A stretch of DNA of 13,922 bases from Pseudobacteriovorax antillogorgiicola (GTDB taxonomy: Bacteria > Bdellovibrionota_B > Oligoflexia > Oligoflexales > RGVZ01): assembly GCA_945897695.1 (NCBI GenBank), contig CAMDGW010000048.1, forward strand, positions 1 to 13,922, in the 5' to 3' direction. Numbering within the stretch: the stretch's first letter is position 1; each line of letters begins with the position of its first letter. Under the pieces are notes generated by a model. It saw only the letters and a program-made list of their open reading frames with translations. It was not told the origin of the DNA and did no database searches. Both the position numbers and the translations under genes were made by a program. Positions 7,942 through 13,922 of this stretch are shown one piece after another.

Positions 7942-8262
7942 ATCTCGATAACTCCCTAACCTCTTTAGAGTCGAAACGGCCCCACGGCTGCTGCTGGGTA
8001 ACATGAGCCTAATTTTCAGTCAAAGGATTTACTCCCCAACAAAGTAGAGGCAACTGGCTTTTGCGGCCCAAATTAAGGATAAATCCCTGTCTAGACCCTA
8101 CACACAACCGTCCATATATTAGACAGCCTTATAGGCCAAGGGCTCGAGCACGGGACTGCAAACCACTGAAATTAATGACTTTCATGCTGAACCATCAGTT
8201 ATCCTAATACATGGCACAGGCCTTGCTGGGTAAGAGGTACCACACTTTTAGGAGAACTGATC
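7942..8262. promoter_or_regulatory. Divergent intergenic region with an inverted repeat
   Basis: This 321-base spacer lies between the minus-strand lipoprotein and the plus-strand beta-barrel operon. It contains a perfect 7-base inverted repeat, CTGTCTA at 8087-8093 and TAGACAG at 8120-8126, flanking an AT-rich core (CATATATTA), which could be an operator. AGGAG at 8250-8254 is the ribosome site of the next gene. No convincing -35/-10 pair was found. A GACTGCAAACC string near 8155 resembles a tRNA anticodon loop but has no supporting stems. Confidence 0.4.
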
Positions 8263-8943
8263 ATGAAACCGGCACTACGTATTACATTAGGTGTTTTAAT
8301 AACTGCAACTCCCCTTGTGTTTTCGACGGCAGCCCACGCTCGCCGCGGCGACCGCGAGGGACTGAACTTCGGTTCCTCTGTTCGCATCATGGATAGCGAC
8401 GACCGGGGCGAATCCAGCAGCATCAGTAGTAATAATACCCGCACAAAAAGTGCAGGTCAGGCTTTCAGCCCGTATGTCGGTTACGCATTTGGCCCATTGA
8501 ATCTTGGCCTTATGCTGAATATTGAAAATAAATACGAAGAATTTACTGAGACAAGCACCCTAAGCAATCAGAGATTAAGCCGCGATGCCACGACAACAAG
8601 CAAGACGGTAAGCCTCTTTTCTCGCTTTAATTTTGGAAAAATCATGTTCTTGGAAGCTGGTGCGGGAGTTTACAGCCAAAATACTAGCGTCCACACAGAA
8701 ATACGCTCTATGAACGGCGAGACCTTCTCTGGCTCAAGCAACGACTATAAGGTTCAGGGCATTGGACCGGGCTACCATATGGGCGTAGGAATGGAGCTGC
8801 CAGCAGCCAATGGCTTCTTCTTCACCGGATCTTACATGGTCCATAACTATATGTTGCGCGACACTGTCCATAGCAGCTACGGTAGTGTGATTGGCAGCCA
8901 GCAAAAGCGAGAACTTTCATTTGGAATCGCTTACTACAATTGA
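8263..8943 (+). CDS. Outer-membrane beta-barrel protein
   Basis: This 226-residue protein has a signal peptide with likely cleavage after Ala26 (Ala-His-Ala), followed by an Arg-rich mature start. From about residue 65 it shows alternating amphipathic strands rich in Gly, Tyr and Phe: FSPYVGYAFGPLNLGLML, SLFSRFNFGKIMFLEAGAGV, GPGYHMGVGMEL and FFFTGSYMVHNYML. It ends in FGIAYYN, a terminal strand reminiscent of small 8-stranded barrels. The Ser/Thr/Asn-rich segments between strands look like surface loops. AGGAG 8 bases from ATG supports the start. It is the first gene of a likely operon, with the truncated haemoglobin gene 21 bases downstream. Location is inferred well; whether it is a pore, an adhesin or structural cannot be told. 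Confidence 0.8.
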   Translation: MKPALRITLGVLITATPLVFSTAAHARRGDREGLNFGSSVRIMDSDDRGESSSISSNNTRTKSAGQAFSPYVGYAFGPLNLGLMLNIENKYEEFTETSTLSNQRLSRDATTTSKTVSLFSRFNFGKIMFLEAGAGVYSQNTSVHTEIRSMNGETFSGSSNDYKVQGIGPGYHMGVGMELPAANGFFFTGSYMVHNYMLRDTVHSSYGSVIGSQQKRELSFGIAYYN

Positions 8944-8964
8944 TTTACTGCCATCCAGGATGGA

Positions 8965-9342
8965 ATGAGCACTTTAGAGGAAACAAAAAAACCGAGTTTA
9001 TATGATCAGATAGGCCACGCCTTCATTGCGAAGGCAGTGGCCGAATTCTATAAGCGCGCCTTTGCCGATGTCATGATCGGTCACTTCTTTTTCAATTCAG
9101 ATATAAATCACATCATCGAACAACAGATACCTTTTGTATCAGCGATGCTGGGTGGTCCGAGCAAATATCAGGGAAAACCACTGAAAAGTGCCCACAAGCC
9201 CTTCAAGATCAGATTGGTGCATTTTAACCGCAGACAGGTGCTCATGGGCGAGGTCTTATCAGACCTAACTCTCGATCCCACTCTACGAGACGCCTGGCTT
9301 GCCTTGGAAGATCAATTCCGACAGGTTATTATAAACGCGTGA
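8965..9342 (+). CDS. Group-I (HbN-type) truncated haemoglobin
   Basis: This 125-residue cytoplasmic haem protein is the usual size for the truncated globin family and begins at LYDQIG. It carries FYKR (B helix), FFFNSD, the GGPSKYQG loop and AHKPFKI, where His77 is the proximal F8 ligand. Tyr29 fits B10 and Gln54 fits E11. The spacings Tyr to Gln (25) and Tyr to His (48) are identical to those of Mycobacterium HbN (Tyr33, Gln58, His81), whose Tyr/Gln pocket supports oxygen binding and nitric oxide dioxygenation. Nitric oxide detoxification or oxygen handling is therefore the likely role. A GGA-type ribosome site lies just upstream of ATG. It sits between the beta-barrel gene (21 bases) and the aldehyde dehydrogenase gene (37 bases), suggesting co-transcription and a stress-response theme. 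Confidence 0.93.
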   Translation: MSTLEETKKPSLYDQIGHAFIAKAVAEFYKRAFADVMIGHFFFNSDINHIIEQQIPFVSAMLGGPSKYQGKPLKSAHKPFKIRLVHFNRRQVLMGEVLSDLTLDPTLRDAWLALEDQFRQVIINA

Positions 9343-9379
9343 GACCTGCTTACTGCCGCACTAAACGAGGAGACCAGCA

Positions 9380-10735
9380 ATGGAAGCACAACTGCGTCAA
9401 ATTTTTCGTTCCGGCGTAACCCTTAAGGTCCATCACCGAGAACAGCTGCTACGCCTCCTAAAAAAGGAAATATTGAATCTTGAACCAGACATCTTAAAAG
9501 CCCTGAAAAAAGATCTAGGTAAGTGCGAGTTTGAATCACGAACCACGGAAACAGGTTTTGTCATTAGTGAGATCAATCACGCGCTAGATCACCTTTATGA
9601 TTGGACTCGGGTGCAGGAAGGTCCTGCCCCCCTTTCCGCTCAACCTGCCAGTACCCGCGTGATCCCGAGCCCCAAGGGAACGGTTCTGATCATTTCACCT
9701 TGGAATTACCCTTTTCAGCTCGCAATCGCGCCTATGGTAGCAGCCATTGCCGCAGGTAACACTGTCGCAATCAAACCCAGCGAGTTAACACCAAACGTAA
9801 GTCACATCTTAAAGTTTCTGATAGACAAAGTATTTCCTCATGGCGAAGTCAAATGCGCTCTTGGTGGTGCGGAAGTCGCGATGGATCTTCTTAAACAGCC
9901 GTTTAACCATTTTTTCTTTACTGGAAGTACACGTATCGGAAAATTGGTCGCCCATGCCGCGGCGGATCAACTAGCTGGTATGACCTTAGAGCTAGGAGGA
10001 AAAAGTCCATGTATCGTTGACGCAACAGCCAGCATCAAACATACGGCTAGAAGAATTGCATGGGGAAAAGCTTTGAACGCCGGACAAACCTGCGTCGCAC
10101 CTGACTATCTTATTGTTCACGAAGATATTCATGATCGATTGATTGACGCGATCAAATCCGAATGGAAGATCTTTTTTGGTACGGACCCGGCACTAAGCCC
10201 TGACTATGGTCGCATCGTGAACCACAACCACTTTGATCGCTTAGACCAAATTCTCAGAACAAGCAGAGGCACAATTCACGGCGGACGACGCCATCGAGAA
10301 GAAAATTACATTGAACCCACGATCCTGACAAACGTAGACTCGAAGGACTCATCAATGGCCGAAGAAATTTTTGGACCGATTTTGCCTGTGCTTAAGTGGA
10401 ATAAGGAGATTGATATTGAAGCCATTATTGATCAAAACCCTGACCCTTTGGCTCTATATGTGTTTACCGGTAAATCTTCTTTTGCTGACAGGCTACTGAC
10501 GCATTATTCATTTGGAGGCGGGTGTATCAATCATATTGCACATCACCTCAGTTGCCCCGAGCTTCCATTCGGAGGAGTTCGCAACAGCGGAGTGGGCAGC
10601 TATCATGGCAAATTTGGCTTTGACACCTTCACGCACTACAAAGGTATTTTAAATGCCAGCACTAGATTTGACGTGACATTAAAATACCCGCCCTACGGAA
10701 ATCGGGCGGGATTAATGAAGTGGCTTTACAGATAA
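9380..10735 (+). CDS. Class-3-type NAD(P)-dependent aldehyde dehydrogenase
   Basis: This enzyme oxidises aldehydes to acids using NAD or NADP in the cytoplasm. At 451 residues it matches the short ALDH3 type (coniferyl/fatty aldehyde dehydrogenases) rather than the roughly 490-residue classes. Asn109 in SPWNYPF, Glu204 in LELGGKSP and Cys238 in NAGQTC are the oxyanion, general-base and nucleophile residues. All three are offset by five from ALDH3A1 Asn114, Glu209 and Cys243. FTGST, EEIFGPILP and FGGVRNSG are present, and the C-terminus has the KYPPYG motif typical of ALDH3. GAGGAG 7 bases before ATG supports the start. It is the last gene of the beta-barrel/truncated-haemoglobin unit. Fatty or aromatic aldehydes, perhaps from lipid peroxidation, are plausible substrates, which is inferred from class and context only. 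Confidence 0.95.
   Translation: MEAQLRQIFRSGVTLKVHHREQLLRLLKKEILNLEPDILKALKKDLGKCEFESRTTETGFVISEINHALDHLYDWTRVQEGPAPLSAQPASTRVIPSPKGTVLIISPWNYPFQLAIAPMVAAIAAGNTVAIKPSELTPNVSHILKFLIDKVFPHGEVKCALGGAEVAMDLLKQPFNHFFFTGSTRIGKLVAHAAADQLAGMTLELGGKSPCIVDATASIKHTARRIAWGKALNAGQTCVAPDYLIVHEDIHDRLIDAIKSEWKIFFGTDPALSPDYGRIVNHNHFDRLDQILRTSRGTIHGGRRHREENYIEPTILTNVDSKDSSMAEEIFGPILPVLKWNKEIDIEAIIDQNPDPLALYVFTGKSSFADRLLTHYSFGGGCINHIAHHLSCPELPFGGVRNSGVGSYHGKFGFDTFTHYKGILNASTRFDVTLKYPPYGNRAGLMKWLYR
10687..10710 (+). other. GC-rich perfect hairpin inside the ALDH 3' end
   Basis: CCCGCCC (10687-10693) and GGGCGGG (10704-10710) form a perfect 7-base stem with a 10-base loop. It lies 25 bases before the stop codon, over the conserved PPYGNRAG segment. 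No T-tract follows, so it is not a classic terminator. It may stabilise the 3' end of the operon mRNA or be a by-product of the codons used. Confidence 0.25.
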
Positions 10736-10785
10736 ACGTTTAAAATCATCCGACGTAATTGTTTGAAACAACTTAGTTGGGTCAC

Positions 10786-11958
10786 TTATTTGATCACCTT
10801 TGACAGGTCTTCCAGCTGACGCTTAGCATAGGACGGCAGGCCAGCGCGGCTAGCGACACCATATGACTGCAGCATGCTAGTTTCCAGTGCGTTCAAACAC
10901 TTTGTACTCAGATTCTTATCTTTACCCTTGCGCACGCACCCTTCGTAGTAAGCGTCTTGAAGCGTCCCAAGATTGAGATCTCGCAGGTAATCAGCCGTTT
11001 GCCCTGCTAGCCAAAGCATCTCCTGCTCACTCTCACCACCATGAGAACGACCGAGGAGATCATGTAAAATCGCCGATGCGCGCATGTATTCGATCAATGC
11101 TCCACCCGGAAGTTTTTGCGCCACCGCTTGACCTTCGGCAATTAGTCTCTTAGCTAGCTCGAACCGCTCTTTGTCATTCATACTCGGCGGACGGCGCTCA
11201 GTTGTCCACGTTTTTGCCGACTGACGCCACATGGCAATATCTCCGCGCAAGGATGGCGGAATATTTTCAGGAGACTCCTGAATGCGGCTCAACAATTCTG
11301 TAGTAAGGCTTGGGTCTTTCTGAACCCTCACTGAAATAGCAAGCATCTTTCGAACTGCCATATCCCACGCATCAGGGTCAGACTTGGCAAGCGGCCTATC
11401 TATAAGCACTTGCTCATATTGTTTTAGCGCCTCCGTAAATTGTCGGGTAGCTGCCAGATACTCTGCTTTTGTGAGGGCTGGCATCGCTTTAAAACGCTGC
11501 GACTGAATCACATCCGAAAGGTGAAGACCTTTACTTGTGCGGGTGTGACAACTGATACAGTAATCGGTCACGTTGCGCATGAGGCGCCTAGGTACCACAC
11601 GGTCTCCCGAGTTCCACATGTCAATCGACATATTTATATCGTGGTCGAACCTCTCAGCAACGAAAGGAATGCTCGGGTCATTGTCTGCAAACTTTTTTGT
11701 GCTTGCAACCATCTTCCCCGAAAGATCCTGCATCCGATGCAGAAGGGATATTATCTCACGGGCATTTTTTGGATCTTCGAATGCGGCCTTGTTCAGAACG
11801 AGAGGCAACAAATCACTCAGCGCAACGAATAGCCCGCCCATTTCCTGCCGAATAGGTGCAACCGGCTCGGAGGAGACACCTTTCTTGCTGGCAGCCAAAA
11901 CGGAGGCACTCATCAGTGAGCCCACAATCGCAGCAGCTATACCGATTGACCGAATCAT
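10786..11958 (-). CDS. Periplasmic monohaem c-type cytochrome-like protein with long helical C-terminus
   Basis: This 390-residue protein has a signal peptide with likely cleavage after Ala22. There is one CxxCH haem-attachment motif at Cys134-His138 (CISCH), so it should be matured in the periplasm. The part before it (about 35-133) is helical. With the haem motif at its end, it has the layout of a cytochrome c'-type four-helix bundle, although the usual overall length of that family is only about 130 residues. The remaining 250 residues are also helical, with TPR-like segments (EYLAATRQFTEALKQYEQVL near 165-184) and two late cysteines. Electron transfer, gas binding or sensing are all possible. 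GAGGGGG 7 bases before ATG supports the start. It is divergent from the S1 protease gene and convergent with the ALDH gene. No haem partner protein is nearby. Confidence 0.85.
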   Translation of the reverse strand: MIRSIGIAAAIVGSLMSASVLAASKKGVSSEPVAPIRQEMGGLFVALSDLLPLVLNKAAFEDPKNAREIISLLHRMQDLSGKMVASTKKFADNDPSIPFVAERFDHDINMSIDMWNSGDRVVPRRLMRNVTDYCISCHTRTSKGLHLSDVIQSQRFKAMPALTKAEYLAATRQFTEALKQYEQVLIDRPLAKSDPDAWDMAVRKMLAISVRVQKDPSLTTELLSRIQESPENIPPSLRGDIAMWRQSAKTWTTERRPPSMNDKERFELAKRLIAEGQAVAQKLPGGALIEYMRASAILHDLLGRSHGGESEQEMLWLAGQTADYLRDLNLGTLQDAYYEGCVRKGKDKNLSTKCLNALETSMLQSYGVASRAGLPSYAKRQLEDLSKVIK

Positions 11959-12160
11959 AAAGTTACCCCCTCACGTAAGGACCTAATTAGCTAATGTTTT
12001 TATGATGCACCGCCACCCGCATCTGAGCAAAACACTCAACATTACAGGATGTTGGCCCGGACCTATAAAAGCGTCGAAATGACATATAATGCTATAAAAT
12101 GGTTGACTTATTTCATGAAACACCTTAAGACCAACTTATTCGTCAAGACAGGAGGCTCTC
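11959..12160. promoter_or_regulatory. Divergent promoter region with palindromes
   Basis: This 202-base spacer is shared by the cytochrome-like gene (minus) and the protease gene (plus). It holds a perfect 10-base palindrome ATTAGCTAAT at 11986-11995, close to the cytochrome start. It also has a 6-base hairpin (CAACAT 12037-12042 with ATGTTG 12049-12054). Either could bind a regulator or act in the 5' leader; neither matches a site I can name. Confidence 0.35.
12085..12090 (+). promoter_or_regulatory. Candidate -10 box for the protease gene
   Basis: A perfect TATAAT lies 70 bases before the GTG start, and a second TATAAA follows at 12093-12098. No recognisable -35 occurs at 16-18 bases, so an activator, or chance in an AT-rich stretch, is possible. 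Confidence 0.3.
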
Positions 12161-12958
12161 GTGAAAACATCTGAGATTTACGCTCAACGACCCCGACTCC
12201 TTTCGGCTTTGGTTTTGGCCCTAGCACTCGTTGGAACTTTAACTGGTTGCGGCCAGAGAGCCCCAAGTAAACTGAAAATCATTGGCGGTATTGCCGTCGA
12301 AGAAAATGATCCGATCGCAAGCAGAGTTGCCGCCTTGGTGACCTCTAAGCATGTCGTTCAATGCACTGTAGCGGCACTTGGCCCCTCAACATTCATCACT
12401 GCTGCTCATTGCATCTACGGTAAAAAGCTCGAAGGTTGGACCATTGAAAGCGGCCTGAGAGCAGGCGACGGCGAATCACTACCTGTTCTTTCTGGAGAGA
12501 TTCACACCAAATACGATCCCGCCTCCATGAGAACACTGTCTCCGGACTTACCACCGAATGACATCGCTATTATTAAGACAAGTGAACCCACAAGGTCAAT
12601 TATTCCTGTGCCGATCATCCGAAAAGATTTGCGCCATCTAACGCGTCCAGCTCTAAAAGTTACAGTCGCAGGATACGGACGCACAGACGGTTTAGATCCT
12701 GAATCAACTGGTACACTTCAAAAAGTCGTATTAGCTATCAGCTCCTTCAACAAAGACGCGCATGAATTCACAACGATTAGCGATGAAGGAAAAATGGCAT
12801 GCCACGTCGACTCCGGTGGCCCGGCATTCATGTATATCGGCAAGGAGTTAACTCTTGTCGGAACCATATCCCGCGGTGATCGGTCTTGTACGTCTGGCTC
12901 AACCGTCTTTACAGATATTTCCCAGTTCAGGGAATTTGTATCCGAGTTTCATGACTAA
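12161..12958 (+). CDS. Lipid-anchored trypsin-fold (S1) serine protease with atypical oxyanion position
   Basis: This 265-residue chymotrypsin-fold serine endopeptidase is exported by a lipoprotein signal (LTGC, Cys30). The catalytic triad is His83 in TAAHC, Asp134 in NDIAII and Ser218 in DSGGP. Cys68-Cys84 and Cys214-Cys243 match the conserved 42-58 and 191-220 disulfides. IIGG at 40-43 is the mature N-terminus that normally inserts next to Asp217 (chymotrypsin Asp194). It lies only ten residues after the lipidated Cys, so activation would also free the enzyme from its anchor. The S1-pocket residue (189) is Met212, not Asp, so trypsin-like Lys/Arg specificity is unlikely. The oxyanion-hole Gly193 is Val216, which is unusual. 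The start is GTG, fixed by AGGAGG 5 bases upstream. The transglutaminase-like lipoprotein gene follows on the same strand. Family is certain; activity and target are open. Confidence 0.93.
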   Translation: MKTSEIYAQRPRLLSALVLALALVGTLTGCGQRAPSKLKIIGGIAVEENDPIASRVAALVTSKHVVQCTVAALGPSTFITAAHCIYGKKLEGWTIESGLRAGDGESLPVLSGEIHTKYDPASMRTLSPDLPPNDIAIIKTSEPTRSIIPVPIIRKDLRHLTRPALKVTVAGYGRTDGLDPESTGTLQKVVLAISSFNKDAHEFTTISDEGKMACHVDSGGPAFMYIGKELTLVGTISRGDRSCTSGSTVFTDISQFREFVSEFHD

Positions 12959-13041
12959 TTTTTCTGGACAGTTCCCGCACAGAGGAGCATAGGTTCTCCA
13001 AGCGTCACGCACCTTCAACAGACGCGAAGGAGAACTTAACT

Positions 13042-13922
13042 ATGCGAGTTAGCTACCGGGCGCTTTGTTTGGTTTTGCAACTTTATTTTTTGCTCTCTTG
13101 CAGTGCTGAGAACAACCAAACTTCTCTTCGAGAAAGATGGAATTCTGCAAACGATCCTTTGAATTTTCTTCCTAGTAACTTTGAACGAGCTTTAGACCGA
13201 CTTCCTTTAGAATCTGAAATCTCAAAGAAACCTTGGTCTGACACCTACTGGCCATCTTCGGCTGCAGGCCTGGGACGACGGTGGAATGACCCGAACACAA
13301 ACGATGATCAGGACTTCTCTTATCGGCCTTTCAAGCTGGCTCAACTTCGCGAGATGAGTTCTTCTGATCTGGCAAAGCTATCACCAGCAGAAAAATTTGA
13401 TATCTTAAACAGCGCATATGACTATCCCCTTTTAAAGGCAGAACGGGCGCGAACCAGTCCAGAGTCCCCCGGATGGGAAGGGCTTTGTCACGGATGGGCA
13501 TCTGCAGCTATCAATTTCGCTGAGCCAAAGTCGGTCCTGGTTCGCAACCCCGATAATATTGAAATCCCGTTTGGAGCGGCCGATGTTAAGGCGCTTATTG
13601 ACCTTTATACGGGAAATTACAGCTCATCAAGGATCTACTATGTGGCAGAACGTTGCAATTTCGATTTTGTAGAGAACCCGGAGGCAAAAAAGCGCCCAGA
13701 ATGCCGGGATGCTAATGCCGGGATGTTTCATCTGGTACTTGCTAATAAGCTTGGAGTTCAAAAGCGAGGTTTTGTCGCGGACATCAATCGGGATCAACAA
13801 GTTTGGAACCAGCCAATTTATTCGTTTTCTTCTCAGATTGTAGGGGAACGTCAGGGAGCAAGCCCCGGTGCGGCTCGGGGTACAGTCAAAGAAGTTATGA
13901 TCCGCACCGTTATGGGTTACAT
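13042..13922 (+). CDS. Transglutaminase-elicitor-type lipoprotein (3' end cut by window)
   Basis: At least 293 residues are encoded before the window ends. A lipoprotein signal ends in LLSC (Cys20). Residues from about 60 resemble the transglutaminase-elicitor family, first known from Phytophthora GP42 and also present in bacteria. The likely nucleophile is Cys149 in the WEGLCHGWASAA block. His230 in MFHLVL and Asp247 in VADINRD are candidates for the rest of a Cys-His-Asp triad. Members cross-link proteins through glutamine and lysine side chains or act as related amidases. GGAG at 13029-13032, 9 bases from ATG, supports the start. It lies 83 bases after the protease gene on the same strand, so the two may be co-expressed. 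A surface-exposed, secreted or periplasmic location cannot be separated. Confidence 0.85.
   Translation, partial: MRVSYRALCLVLQLYFLLSCSAENNQTSLRERWNSANDPLNFLPSNFERALDRLPLESEISKKPWSDTYWPSSAAGLGRRWNDPNTNDDQDFSYRPFKLAQLREMSSSDLAKLSPAEKFDILNSAYDYPLLKAERARTSPESPGWEGLCHGWASAAINFAEPKSVLVRNPDNIEIPFGAADVKALIDLYTGNYSSSRIYYVAERCNFDFVENPEAKKRPECRDANAGMFHLVLANKLGVQKRGFVADINRDQQVWNQPIYSFSSQIVGERQGASPGAARGTVKEVMIRTVMGY

Noticed and set aside
8140..8175. tRNA-Cys-like anticodon-loop string (GACTGCAAACC)
   Set aside because: The flanking bases do not pair as an anticodon stem and no acceptor, D or T arm is found.
11440..11986. Two overlapping plus-strand frames (11440-11832 and 11573-11986) inside the cytochrome-like gene
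   Set aside because: They are antisense to the signal peptide and haem-motif region of a well-supported minus-strand gene.
12103..12108. TTGACT as a -35 box for the protease gene
   Set aside because: The sequence at 16-18 bases downstream (around 12125-12131, TTAAGAC) is a poor -10, and any start would leave a very short leader.
1..13922. Mobile elements or CRISPR
   Set aside because: No transposase, integrase, terminal repeats or regularly spaced repeats were seen on either strand.

Overview
The window looks like chromosomal DNA from a Gram-negative bacterium. Of twelve genes, eight carry an export signal: four with a lipobox and four with an apparent signal peptidase I site. One encodes an outer-membrane beta-barrel. 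Shine-Dalgarno (SD) sites are mostly good, base composition is roughly balanced, and coding density is high. The mix of a secreted elicitor-type transglutaminase, a lipidated trypsin-fold protease and SUMF1-like secreted proteins resembles Bdellovibrionota/Oligoflexia or Myxococcota genomes. That assignment is inference only; no rRNA or marker gene is present. I see no mobile element, tRNA, rRNA or CRISPR array.

Left part (1-4869). The window opens inside a trimethylamine/histamine-dehydrogenase-type iron-sulfur flavoprotein on the plus strand, missing only its first residues. Converging on it from the minus strand is a two-gene unit with an ATGA overlap. Its first gene encodes a 586-residue exported protein with a divergent phosphodiester-glycosidase (NAGPA)-like C-terminus. 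Its second encodes an exported SUMF1-like protein that seems to lack one catalytic cysteine.

Middle (4870-8262). After a 358-base divergent spacer come a lipoprotein of unknown function and a 4-hydroxybutyrate/acetate-type CoA-transferase, overlapping by 20 bases. A small Cys-containing lipoprotein lies convergent to them, followed by a second divergent spacer of 321 bases.

Right (8263-10735). A probable operon encodes a beta-barrel outer-membrane protein, a group-I truncated haemoglobin with the HbN-type Tyr/Gln distal pocket, and a class-3-type aldehyde dehydrogenase.

Right end (10786-13922). A periplasmic monohaem protein with a cytochrome c'-like N-terminus and a long helical tail is divergent from a lipidated S1-fold protease. 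Last comes a transglutaminase-elicitor-type lipoprotein that runs off the window.

The CoA-transferase, aldehyde dehydrogenase and amine dehydrogenase could serve amine or aldehyde catabolism. They are in separate transcription units, so this is weak inference. The firmer common theme is the cell envelope and secreted enzymes.
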